DNA of 5,754 nucleotides from an uncultured bacterium (GTDB taxonomy: Bacteria; Pseudomonadota; Gammaproteobacteria; Burkholderiales; Burkholderiaceae_F): positions 1 through 5,754 of the forward strand of contig CAJMRV010000114.1 in the NCBI GenBank assembly GCA_905215795.1. Direction: 5' to 3'. Made by a program: the position numbers and the translations under genes. Each line of letters starts with the position of its first letter. Position 1 is the stretch's first letter. The notes beneath the pieces are model-generated. The model saw nothing but the letters and a program-made list of their open reading frames with translations, ran no database searches and was not told the origin of the DNA. Below are positions 1 through 5,606 of the stretch, piece after piece.

Positions 1-54
1 CCCACGACCCTCTGGTTCGTAGCCAGATACTCTATCCAACTGAGCTACTGCCGC
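1..54 (-). tRNA. tRNA-Arg (anticodon ACG), partial at window edge
   Basis: Read on the minus strand, the 5' end is at 54. The acceptor strand is GCGGCAG (54-48), followed by TA and a D-arm GCTC/GAGT with loop AGTTGGATA. The anticodon stem is TCTGG/CCAGA with loop CTACGAA. The anticodon ACG is at 20-18, so the tRNA reads CGN arginine codons, with A34 expected to be deaminated to inosine. The variable loop and the 5' strand of the T-stem (GTGGG) are present. The T-loop, the 3' acceptor strand and any CCA lie beyond base 1. The D-arm and anticodon loop match the usual bacterial tRNA-Arg(ACG) pattern. The gene is divergent from the antiporter gene. Confidence 0.95.
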
Positions 55-69
55 TACGTGAGGATTCGA

Positions 70-98
70 ATATTATCGGGTATTCCCTCGGATGTGAA
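70..98 (-). promoter_or_regulatory. Candidate sigma70 promoter of the tRNA-Arg gene
   Basis: On the minus strand, TTCACA (98-93; 5 of 6 matches to TTGACA) is followed after 17 bp by TAATAT (75-70; 4 of 6 matches to TATAAT). Initiation would fall near 63, giving a leader of about 9 nt before the mature tRNA end at 54. An overlapping GATAAT (77-72) is a better hexamer, but its spacing is only 15 bp. Position and spacing fit a tRNA promoter. No transcription data are available. Confidence 0.6.
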
Positions 99-226
99 GT
101 CCCCGAAGGAGAAATACCACGAAGAGGGGATGATTCCCGCGGGAGGCTCCCGCTCGGCGGAGCATGGGCCGCATGGCCGCCATGCCGCGGGGCGCTTGGG
201 AAAAACGCCCGAACTTCAAGGGGGTT

Positions 227-263
227 GGAATGATTCGGGTTGCTATAATGGTCGAATCGTTCC
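227..263. promoter_or_regulatory. Inverted repeat straddling the antiporter -10 (operator-like)
   Basis: GGAATGATTCG (227-237) and CGAATCGTTCC (253-263) are inverted copies matching at 10 of 11 positions. The single mismatch, T231 opposite G259, would be a wobble pair in RNA. The 15-bp spacer (238-252) contains the TATAAT of the antiporter promoter. Arm centres are 26 bp apart. Each arm is itself nearly symmetric (GAAT-G-ATTC in the left arm). This arrangement suits a dimeric regulator that would block RNA polymerase, but no regulator is encoded nearby and binding is inferred. Confidence 0.45.
241..249 (+). promoter_or_regulatory. Extended -10 promoter for the antiporter operon
   Basis: TGCTATAAT is a perfect TATAAT (244-249) preceded by the extended -10 TG dinucleotide at 241-242. 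No good -35 hexamer lies at 16-18 bp. TTGGAA (225-230) is the nearest match, but its spacing is only 13 bp, so the promoter probably relies on the extended -10. Expected initiation near 256 gives a leader of about 95 nt to the ATG at 351. Confidence 0.65.
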
Positions 264-293
264 GCCTGAACAACAGCGACAAACAATCGGCTC

Positions 294-317
294 GTCCGCG
301 TCCGAGACTCCGCGGAT
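294..317 (+). other. Possible hairpin in the antiporter 5' leader
   Basis: Bases 294-300 (GTCCGCG) can pair with 311-317 (CGCGGAT), giving six Watson-Crick pairs and one G-U pair around a 10-nt loop. It lies 33 bases before the ATG in the predicted leader. There is no following T-run. It could tune translation or mRNA stability, or may be incidental in GC-rich DNA. Confidence 0.3.
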
Positions 318-350
318 TCATGTCCCCAACACAAGAGACAACAGGCCCAA

Positions 351-2408
351 ATGCAAGAAACCGATTCCTTCGTCCTCATCACGACCCTAGTGAGCGCCTT
401 CGGGCTCGCACTGGTCTTCGGCTATCTGGCCGAGAGGTTCCTCAAGACCCCGGCCCTGGTGGGCTACATCATCGCGGGCGTCGTGGTGATGCTCGTGCCG
501 GGGCTTCCCCAGGTCGACGTGCGCACCACCCAGGAGTTCGCCGAACTCGGCGTGATGCTCCTGATGTTCGGCGTGGGCCTGCACTTCTCCGTCTCCGACC
601 TGATGAAGGTCAAGGGCGTGGCCGTCACGGGCGCGCTCATACAGATGACCTGCTCGGCCATCGCCGGCGGACTCGTCGCCACCTTCGCGTGGGGCTGGTC
701 GCTCCCGCAGGCCGTCGTCTTCGGGCTCACGCTCTCGTGCGCCTCGACGGTCGTCGTGATGAAGGCGCTTGAACTGCGCCACTTCACGAGCGGCATGCAC
801 GGCCAGGTCGCCATCGGCTGGCTCGTCGTGCAGGACCTCGTGACGGTCTTCATCATGGTGTGCATGCCGATCATGGCCCAGCTCATGGAGGGCGAGGCGA
901 TGACCACCAAGGAGATCGCCGTCAAGCTCTCGAGCACGTTCCTCGGCGTGGCCGTCTTCGTGGCGGGCATGCTCCTCGTGGGACGCCGCCTCTTCCCGTA
1001 CATGCTCAAGAAGGTCGCCGAGCTCGGCTCGCGCGAACTCTTCACGCTCTGCGTGCTCGCGCTCGCCATCGGCGTGGCCTACGGCGCCAGCGCGATCTTC
1101 AACGTGAGCTACGCCCTCGGCGCGTTCTTCGCCGGCATGGTGATGCGCGAGAGCAGCTACGCGCACCGGGCCGCCGTCAACTCGCTCCCCCTGCAGGACG
1201 CCTTCGCCGTCCTCTTCTTCGTGTCGGTGGGCCTGATGCTCGACTGGCACGTCTTCATCGAACAACCCTTCACCGTCATCTCCGTGATGTCGATCATCAT
1301 GCTCATCACGAGCTCGCTCGCGATGTGCCTCGTGGTGCTCCTCGGCTGGCCGCTCCAGACGGCCCTGATCGTGGGCGCCTGCCTCGCGCAGATCGGTGAA
1401 TTCTCCTTCATCCTCTGTGCACAGGGCATCGGGCTCGGGCTCGCGGACCGCTCCACGATGAGCCTCATCGTGGCCGCCTCGGTGCTCACGATCGCCTTGA
1501 ACCCGCTGATGTTCGTGCTCATGCCCAAGGTGAAGTTCTTCCTCGTGACCCACTACCCGGCGATGCGCCGCGCGGCCATGCGCGAATCGCCCCTGAGCCG
1601 CCCCGTGCAGTCGGCGGAGGGCGGAGCGGTCGTCCCGGTCCTCAACGAACACGTGATCATCGTGGGCTTCAACCCCGTGGTCAAGAAGCTCCTCACGAAC
1701 CTGCGCGCCGAGAAGCTCCCCGTGGTGTGCCTCGTCACCCCGGGCGACTCGATGCCCACCCCTGAGGATCTCGCTCCCTACGGCGCCGCCCTCATCGCGG
1801 GTGACCCGCTCGATCCGATGGCCCTCGTCAAGGCCCGCGTGACGCTGGCGCGCCTCCTCGTCCTGCCGGGCGACGACTCGCTCTTCAACCGTCAGGTCCT
1901 CGCCAAGGCCCGCCAGCTCAACCCCGAACTCAAGGTGCTCGTGCGCGTCAACACGCCCGAGGAGAAGGCCTCGATCGCCGCCTCCGAGGACACCGCCCTC
2001 GTCTGCGACCTCGACGCCGCCATCGATTCGATGACCCACCAGATCGGCACGGTCTTCCAGGAGGCCCACGGTCCGGTGCCCCAGGGTCAGATCAAGCGCG
2101 AGGACGAGGACCAGGGCCCGCAGGCCATGGAGGTCCGCGATCCGAGCTTCATCGCCAAGCAGACCCGCCGTCTGGGCGGTCTGTCGGCCGACGCCGCCAA
2201 GCATGCCGGCCATGCCGTGGGCGAAGGCGCCCACAACGCCGCGGGCTGGCTCAAGTCGCGTTTCACCGAATGGCGTTCCCACCGCAAGGTGAAGGACAAT
2301 GAAACCAAGGGGGACGACGTCCCCGCCGCTTCGAAGACCGACGAAGCAGCCGCTCCCGCCGACCAGGGCGCCGGGGCGGACGAAGGAGACAAGGGCGGCA
2401 GGGCCTGA
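351..2408 (+). CDS. ybaL: YbaL/Kef-type monovalent cation:proton antiporter (CPA2) with RCK domain and charged C-terminal tail
   Basis: This 685-aa inner-membrane antiporter of the CPA2 family is expected to exchange K+ or Na+ for H+. Residues ~7-400 form the multi-helix exchanger domain. Visible family motifs are ELGVMLLMFGVGLHFS (65-80), GWLVVQDL (156-163, with Q161-D162 at the ion-site position), LGAFFAGM (256-263), FFVSVG (289-294) and AQIGEFSF (346-353). Residues ~431-565 resemble a TrkA-N/RCK regulatory domain, but the loop that is usually GxGxxG reads GFNPVV (439-444), so nucleotide binding is doubtful. E. coli YbaL is about 558 aa. Here a further ~115 residues form a basic helical module (609-646) and a charged, disordered-looking end. 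The start at 351 aligns with the YbaL N-terminus, although the Shine-Dalgarno is weak (AGG at 343-345). The family assignment is secure. The exact orthology and transported ion are inferred. Confidence 0.9.
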   Translation: MQETDSFVLITTLVSAFGLALVFGYLAERFLKTPALVGYIIAGVVVMLVPGLPQVDVRTTQEFAELGVMLLMFGVGLHFSVSDLMKVKGVAVTGALIQMTCSAIAGGLVATFAWGWSLPQAVVFGLTLSCASTVVVMKALELRHFTSGMHGQVAIGWLVVQDLVTVFIMVCMPIMAQLMEGEAMTTKEIAVKLSSTFLGVAVFVAGMLLVGRRLFPYMLKKVAELGSRELFTLCVLALAIGVAYGASAIFNVSYALGAFFAGMVMRESSYAHRAAVNSLPLQDAFAVLFFVSVGLMLDWHVFIEQPFTVISVMSIIMLITSSLAMCLVVLLGWPLQTALIVGACLAQIGEFSFILCAQGIGLGLADRSTMSLIVAASVLTIALNPLMFVLMPKVKFFLVTHYPAMRRAAMRESPLSRPVQSAEGGAVVPVLNEHVIIVGFNPVVKKLLTNLRAEKLPVVCLVTPGDSMPTPEDLAPYGAALIAGDPLDPMALVKARVTLARLLVLPGDDSLFNRQVLAKARQLNPELKVLVRVNTPEEKASIAASEDTALVCDLDAAIDSMTHQIGTVFQEAHGPVPQGQIKREDEDQGPQAMEVRDPSFIAKQTRRLGGLSADAAKHAGHAVGEGAHNAAGWLKSRFTEWRSHRKVKDNETKGDDVPAASKTDEAAAPADQGAGADEGDKGGRA
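2175..2288 (+). other. Copy 1 of a 38-residue module shared with the downstream protein
   Basis: This stretch encodes antiporter residues 609-646. It aligns without gaps to residues 181-218 of the next gene's product, with 10 identities: G609, A613, A616, K617, A619, A627, A630, W633, L634 and R645. Several other positions are conservative (L/V, S/T, D/E, F/W, R/K). The predicted form is an Ala-rich helix running into a basic aromatic segment. The alignment was made by eye. Confidence 0.5.
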
Positions 2409-2450
2409 GGCCGCACGCCGCCCGGCTCCCGCGATAAGAAAACACTGACC

Positions 2451-2470
2451 GCTCGAGAGAGCAAAGGAGA
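2451..2470 (+). promoter_or_regulatory. Strong ribosome binding site of the second operon gene, with small GNRA hairpin
   Basis: AAAGGAGA (2463-2470) is a near-perfect Shine-Dalgarno, with GGAG ending 6 nt before the ATG at 2476, and it fixes that start. Immediately upstream, GCTC-GAGA-GAGC (2451-2462) can form a 4-bp hairpin with a GNRA-type loop. The 67-bp gap from the antiporter stop contains no terminator and no convincing promoter. The second gene may therefore be translated more strongly than the first, which has a poor site. Confidence 0.7.
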
Positions 2471-2475
2471 GGCAC

Positions 2476-3774
2476 ATGCCCATGGACAACCAGCTACTCT
2501 ACGGCTTCGCCATCGCGATGGTCGTACTCGTCTTGATTCTCATCGGCATGGTGGCTTCGCTCAGGCGGAGCCTCAAGGCCGAGGAGATCCGCAAGGCGCT
2601 CGCCGAGGAGCTCGACGCGAGGCACGGCGAGGTGATGCGCAGGCTCGAGGCGCTTGAAGCGCTCGAGGACAAGGTGCGCCGCAGCAACGACGGCGTCGAA
2701 CAGCTCCGTGGCGAACTCGTCAACATGAGGAACGTCACCCGCGAACTCTCCGAATCGATCCGCGAGCTCGGGGACACCCGCGTCGCGGCCGTCGAGTCGA
2801 GGATCGCCCTCCTGATGCAGTCCCTCAAGTGCCTGAACAAGGATGAGGACAAGGACGGCAAGGCGCCCGAACCCGCCGCCCCGGTGGTGAACGCCGAGCT
2901 CGCCTCGCAGCGCCCCGAGGAGGTCCGTCCCGCCGCCAAGGCCGGCGACGAAGACAAGGAGGCCGCTCCCGTGCCGTTCGACCGCGAGGACCTCGAGGCC
3001 ACCGTCCGCATGGTGGGCGACGTGACCGCCGAGACCGCCAAGAAGGCCGCCGTCGTCACGGCAGCCGCCGCGAAGACGGCCGGCAAGTGGCTCGAGAAGT
3101 CCTGGCTGAAGATCAAGAAGAGCCGTGAAGAGGCTGCAGGTCCGCACGTCGTCGAGGAACTCTCCCATCCCGAGGCGCTCCATGACGAGGACGAACCGGC
3201 TCCCGTGAAGGACGCGGAAGACGCTCCCGAGGTGAAGCCTGAACCGAAGGAAGAAGTGAAGGCTGAAAAGGACGCAAAGGCTTGTGAGAAGCCCTGTTCC
3301 GACAAAGCGTGCGTGGCACCAACGAAGGTTGCCGCGGCGGTGAAGCCTGAAGAAAAACCTGCCGGGGAATCCGGGGAGAAGCCCGAAGCCAAACCGGCTG
3401 AAAAGCCTGCTGACAAGCCCGCGGAGAAACCCGCTGCACCCGTCAAGCCTGTTGAACCTGCGCCGGCGAAGACGGAGAAGTCCGAAAAGGCGGAGAAGCC
3501 TGCGAAGGAGGCCAAGCCTGAGAAGTCCGACAAAGCCGAAAAACCGCTGAAGGACGCGAAGGTTGAAAAGGTCGAAAAGGCCGCCAAACCTGAAAAGGCA
3601 GAAAAGGCTGCAAAGATCGAAAAGGCTGAAAAAGCGGAGAAGCCCGCCAAGCCTGAAAAGGACGGCAAGCCCGCCGATGGGAATCACCGTCCCGGCAAGC
3701 CCGGTCATCGTCACCACGCCCGCAAGGGTGCTCCGAAGGCCGAGGGCAAGTCCGAGGCCAAGGCCGGCAAGTAA
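2476..3774 (+). CDS. Single-pass membrane protein with coiled coil and Lys/Glu/Ala/Pro-rich tail, function unknown
   Basis: I do not recognise this 432-aa protein as a named family. Residues 7-27 are one hydrophobic helix followed by basic residues (RRSLK), so the remainder should be cytoplasmic. Residues ~33-115 are charged and heptad-like (LEALEALEDKVRR, 57-69), probably coiled coil. Residues 181-218 match the antiporter tail module. From ~240 to the end the protein is low complexity: a Lys/Glu/Pro/Ala repeat region (290-398) and a basic His/Arg/Lys end. Three cysteines lie close together (C270, C274, C279). Codon use shifts from GCC/GAG/CCC to more GCT/GAA/CCT from ~3235 to 3660. It shares an apparent transcription unit with the antiporter, suggesting an accessory or scaffold role. 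The Lys/Ala/Pro tail also recalls histone H1-like bacterial proteins, so a membrane-tethered nucleic-acid binder is possible. Confidence is high that it is a gene and low on function. Confidence 0.88.
   Translation: MPMDNQLLYGFAIAMVVLVLILIGMVASLRRSLKAEEIRKALAEELDARHGEVMRRLEALEALEDKVRRSNDGVEQLRGELVNMRNVTRELSESIRELGDTRVAAVESRIALLMQSLKCLNKDEDKDGKAPEPAAPVVNAELASQRPEEVRPAAKAGDEDKEAAPVPFDREDLEATVRMVGDVTAETAKKAAVVTAAAAKTAGKWLEKSWLKIKKSREEAAGPHVVEELSHPEALHDEDEPAPVKDAEDAPEVKPEPKEEVKAEKDAKACEKPCSDKACVAPTKVAAAVKPEEKPAGESGEKPEAKPAEKPADKPAEKPAAPVKPVEPAPAKTEKSEKAEKPAKEAKPEKSDKAEKPLKDAKVEKVEKAAKPEKAEKAAKIEKAEKAEKPAKPEKDGKPADGNHRPGKPGHRHHARKGAPKAEGKSEAKAGK
3016..3129 (+). other. Copy 2 of the 38-residue module shared with the antiporter tail
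   Basis: This stretch encodes residues 181-218 of the membrane protein. It begins GDVTAETAKKA, continues with an Ala-rich stretch, then has W205-L206, W210 and a basic end through R217. It aligns without gaps to antiporter residues 609-646. It sits between the coiled coil and the repeat tail, just as copy 1 sits between a structured domain and a charged tail. Confidence 0.5.
3343..3669 (+). repeat. Imperfect coding repeats (Lys/Glu/Pro/Ala-rich) in the membrane protein tail
   Basis: Residues 290-398 consist of short degenerate repeats. The first part has a roughly 4-residue period of the KPAE/KPAD type. The second, from about residue 334, is built on EKAEK/AKPEK units. At DNA level, GAAAAGGC-like units recur through 3570-3660, but with many synonymous differences, so the array is old or is held apart at DNA level. 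Such a tract is prone to slippage and its length may vary between strains. Confidence 0.75.
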
Positions 3775-3828
3775 CGGCCGCTGAAAAACACGTCCGCGTT
3801 CCCGATCAAGGGGACGTCGGCCGCCCGG

Positions 3829-3867
3829 GGCGGTCGGTCCGGCACTCCAGGGACCGACCGCCTTTTT
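3829..3867 (+). terminator. Rho-independent terminator after the antiporter operon
   Basis: A perfect 12-bp stem pairs GGCGGTCGGTCC (3829-3840) with GGACCGACCGCC (3851-3862) around a 10-nt loop, followed directly by TTTTT (3863-3867). It lies 54 bp after the stop of the membrane protein gene. It separates this unit from rmuC. Confidence 0.93.
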
Positions 3868-3945
3868 GCATTCTCCACTCCGCCTGCGTCAATCGGTGAC
3901 GCATGCGGACACGGGAACCGGGGCCGAGGGGCTCCCCGGGGCCCC

Positions 3946-3969
3946 TTGAGGGCCGCCCGGGCTTACACT
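3946..3969 (+). promoter_or_regulatory. Weak candidate promoter for rmuC
   Basis: TACACT (3964-3969) matches TATAAT at 4 of 6 positions and is followed by TTTCGGG. TTGAGG (3946-3951) resembles a -35, but the 12-bp spacing is too short for a normal sigma70 promoter. Some promoter must lie between the strong terminator ending at 3867 and the ATG at 4077 if rmuC is transcribed independently. This is the best I can find by eye. Confidence 0.3.
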
Positions 3970-4060
3970 TTCGGGAGGGCCCCTTGCGCGCGGAGAGCGC
4001 CGACGGGCTTGATTACAGAGTCATTCAAAACAAACAAGGAAGAACCGGGAACACACCGGA

Positions 4061-4068
4061 AAAGGAGA
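4061..4068 (+). promoter_or_regulatory. Ribosome binding site that sets the rmuC start
   Basis: AAAGGAGA has its GGAG (4064-4067) 9 nt before the ATG at 4077. It supports starting at 4077 rather than at the in-frame ATG at 3903. The start at 4077 also puts a membrane helix directly at the N-terminus, as is usual for RmuC. Confidence 0.8.
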
Positions 4069-4076
4069 CCGAATCC

Positions 4077-5606
4077 ATGGGAGAACCGATCCTCTGGCTC
4101 GTCGTGGCGCTCGCCGCCGCGACACTCGTCCTCACGGGCGTCGTCGTGTACCTGCTCCTGAGCGGGCGCCGCGCTGACTCCCGGGAGACGCTCGAGGTGC
4201 TCCTCGAGACCGAGCGCGACGCGATGATCGAGAACATCGTCCTGATGAACCGCGAGTCCGACGCCGCCCTGAGGGAGGCGATGGAACGCTCCGAAGGGGT
4301 GCTCCGCGGGGACGTCCAGTCGATCTTCAAGATCGTCCGCGAGGAACAGGCCCGCAGCGCCTCCGCCTTCGAGCGCTTCGCCAGGGACACCCGCGGCGAC
4401 GCCGCCGGCACCGAGACGAAGGTGCTTCGCGAGCTCGTGGGCATCCGAAGCGACATGCAGGCGAGGATGAAGGAGGTGGTGCTCGACCATCAGAAGCAGA
4501 GCACCGAACTGGCCGGCCACCTCATGTCGATCCTGACCGAGATCAGGACGACGGTGGAGGGCAACCTCACGAAGATCCGCACCGACAACGACGTCAAGCT
4601 CGAGGAGATGCGGAGGACCGTCCAGGAGAAGCTCGACAAGACGCTGAGCGAACGACTCGCCGTGAGCTTCCGCACGGTCGACGAAAAGCTCGGCCTCGTG
4701 CAGAGCGGTCTGGGTGAGATGCGCTCCATGGCCGCCTCCGTTCGCGACCTCAAGGGCGTGCTCACCAACGTGAAGACGCGCGGCACCTACGGGGAGACCC
4801 AGCTCGAGGCGATCCTCTCGAACCTGCTCACCCCCGACCAGTACGAGTCCCAGGCGAGGATCTACCCGGGGAGCTCCCTGCAGGTGGACTTCGCCGTGAA
4901 GATGCCAGGTGTCAAGGGCGGCGAGCCCTGCTGGCTCCCGATGGACGCGAAGTTCCCCGTCGAGGACTACGACCGTCTGCTCAAGGCGGGCGAGGACGGC
5001 GACGCCGCGGCGCTCGCCAAGGCGAGGGCGGGGCTCGAGAGGGCCGTGCTCACGCAGGCCAAGTCGATCCATGAGAAGTACGTGAGGGCGCCGATCACGA
5101 CCGAGTTCGCGGTGATGTACCTCCCGAGCGAGGGACTCTACGCGGAGGTGATCCGCATCCCAGGGCTCTTCGAGCGGCTCCAGCGCGAGTTCCACATCAC
5201 GCCGGCCGGCCCGACCGTGGTGAGCGCCCTGATCAACAGCCTGCAGATGGGCTTCGTGACCCTCGCCCTGCAGGAGCGCAGCGCGGAGGTCTGGAAGGTC
5301 CTCGGCGACGTGAAGGCGGAGTTCGAGAAGTTCGCCGTCGGCTTTGAAAAGGTGAGGAAGAAGTTCGACGAGACCAAGAACAGCCTCGACCAGATGAGCA
5401 CGCGCGAGCGCGTCATGCGCCGCAAGATGTCCTCGATCTCGCTTGCGAACGCGGAGGCGCTCCGGGCCGCCGAGGAGGAGTCCTCCGGCGCGGACGAAGA
5501 AGCTGATGAGGGATTCAACGGGGAAGAGCCCGTGGGCGTGGACGCCGCCGCCTCCGCTCGGGAGGCTGCTCCGTCATCAACCGCGGTTCCGCCCCATGCC
5601 AATTGA
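4077..5606 (+). CDS. rmuC: RmuC family protein (DNA recombination limiting, predicted PD-(D/E)XK nuclease fold)
   Basis: This 509-aa protein (E. coli RmuC is about 475 aa) belongs to a family linked to limiting rearrangement at inverted repeats and predicted to have a nuclease-like fold. Residues 5-30 form an N-terminal membrane anchor, followed by basic residues. Residues ~35-225 are charged and helical, likely coiled coil. The RmuC domain spans ~230-460. GTYGE (236-240) corresponds to GNWGE of E. coli, VDFAV (270-274) to PDVIV, and DAKFP (290-294) to the conserved DAK. E240, D271, D290 and K292 are therefore candidate active-site residues, and none appears lost. Residues ~468-509 are an acidic, Ala/Ser-rich tail, probably disordered. 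The start at 4077 has a good ribosome site. The upstream terminator indicates separate transcription from the antiporter unit. Stop codons TGA and TAG are adjacent, within a tandem repeat. Confidence 0.93.
   Translation: MGEPILWLVVALAAATLVLTGVVVYLLLSGRRADSRETLEVLLETERDAMIENIVLMNRESDAALREAMERSEGVLRGDVQSIFKIVREEQARSASAFERFARDTRGDAAGTETKVLRELVGIRSDMQARMKEVVLDHQKQSTELAGHLMSILTEIRTTVEGNLTKIRTDNDVKLEEMRRTVQEKLDKTLSERLAVSFRTVDEKLGLVQSGLGEMRSMAASVRDLKGVLTNVKTRGTYGETQLEAILSNLLTPDQYESQARIYPGSSLQVDFAVKMPGVKGGEPCWLPMDAKFPVEDYDRLLKAGEDGDAAALAKARAGLERAVLTQAKSIHEKYVRAPITTEFAVMYLPSEGLYAEVIRIPGLFERLQREFHITPAGPTVVSALINSLQMGFVTLALQERSAEVWKVLGDVKAEFEKFAVGFEKVRKKFDETKNSLDQMSTRERVMRRKMSSISLANAEALRAAEEESSGADEEADEGFNGEEPVGVDAAASAREAAPSSTAVPPHAN

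Larger units (their letters stand above)
55..350. other. Divergent intergenic region between tRNA-Arg and the antiporter gene
   Basis: I see no convincing gene here. Open frames across it are short and lack a ribosome site. It holds the leftward tRNA promoter (70-98), the rightward extended -10 (241-249) and an operator-like dyad (227-263). There are two small palindromes: GCGGGAG-G-CTCCCGC at 139-153 and GCATGG-CCG-CCATGC at 171-185. Neither is followed by a T-run in either direction, so they do not look like terminators. They could be regulatory sites or a consequence of high GC. Confidence 0.7.
3775..4076. other. Intergenic region between the antiporter operon and rmuC
   Basis: This 302-bp stretch holds the terminator at 3829-3867, a very GC-rich dyad (GGGGCC at 3920-3925 with GGCCCC at 3940-3945, and an inner GGG/CCC pairing), a palindrome CGCATGCG (3900-3907), a weak candidate promoter near 3964 and the rmuC ribosome site. 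The rmuC frame stays open back to 3903, but the upstream ATG there has no ribosome site and the extension looks non-coding. I see no other gene. Confidence 0.7.

Noticed and set aside
190..213. Possible hairpin GGGCG/CGCCC with an A-run, considered as a leftward terminator
   Set aside because: The stem is only 5 bp, the A-run lies inside the loop rather than beyond the stem, and no gene would use it.
164..772. 202-aa plus-strand frame overlapping the antiporter start
   Set aside because: Its later part is an out-of-frame Arg/Gly/Ala-rich translation of the antiporter gene. It has no ribosome site and no domain.
387..2489. 700-aa open frame on the minus strand opposite the antiporter gene
   Set aside because: It is very His/Glu/Arg/Asp-rich with no recognisable domain, and mirrors the GC-rich codon structure of the real gene, which has clear family motifs.
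2494..3717. Long minus-strand frames (about 390-407 aa) opposite the membrane protein gene
   Set aside because: Their Phe/Leu- or Ser/Phe-rich repeats are the reverse complement of the Lys/Glu/Ala repeat region. They have no independent coding signals.
3903..4076. 58-residue N-terminal extension of rmuC from an upstream ATG
   Set aside because: There is no ribosome site at 3903, the composition is Gly/Pro/Arg-rich as in translated non-coding GC-rich DNA, and it would bury the N-terminal membrane anchor. The ATG at 4077 has a good ribosome site.
3963..5195. 410-aa minus-strand frame opposite rmuC
   Set aside because: It is a shadow of rmuC, rich in Leu/His/Glu/Val without domains, and overlaps the whole conserved RmuC domain.
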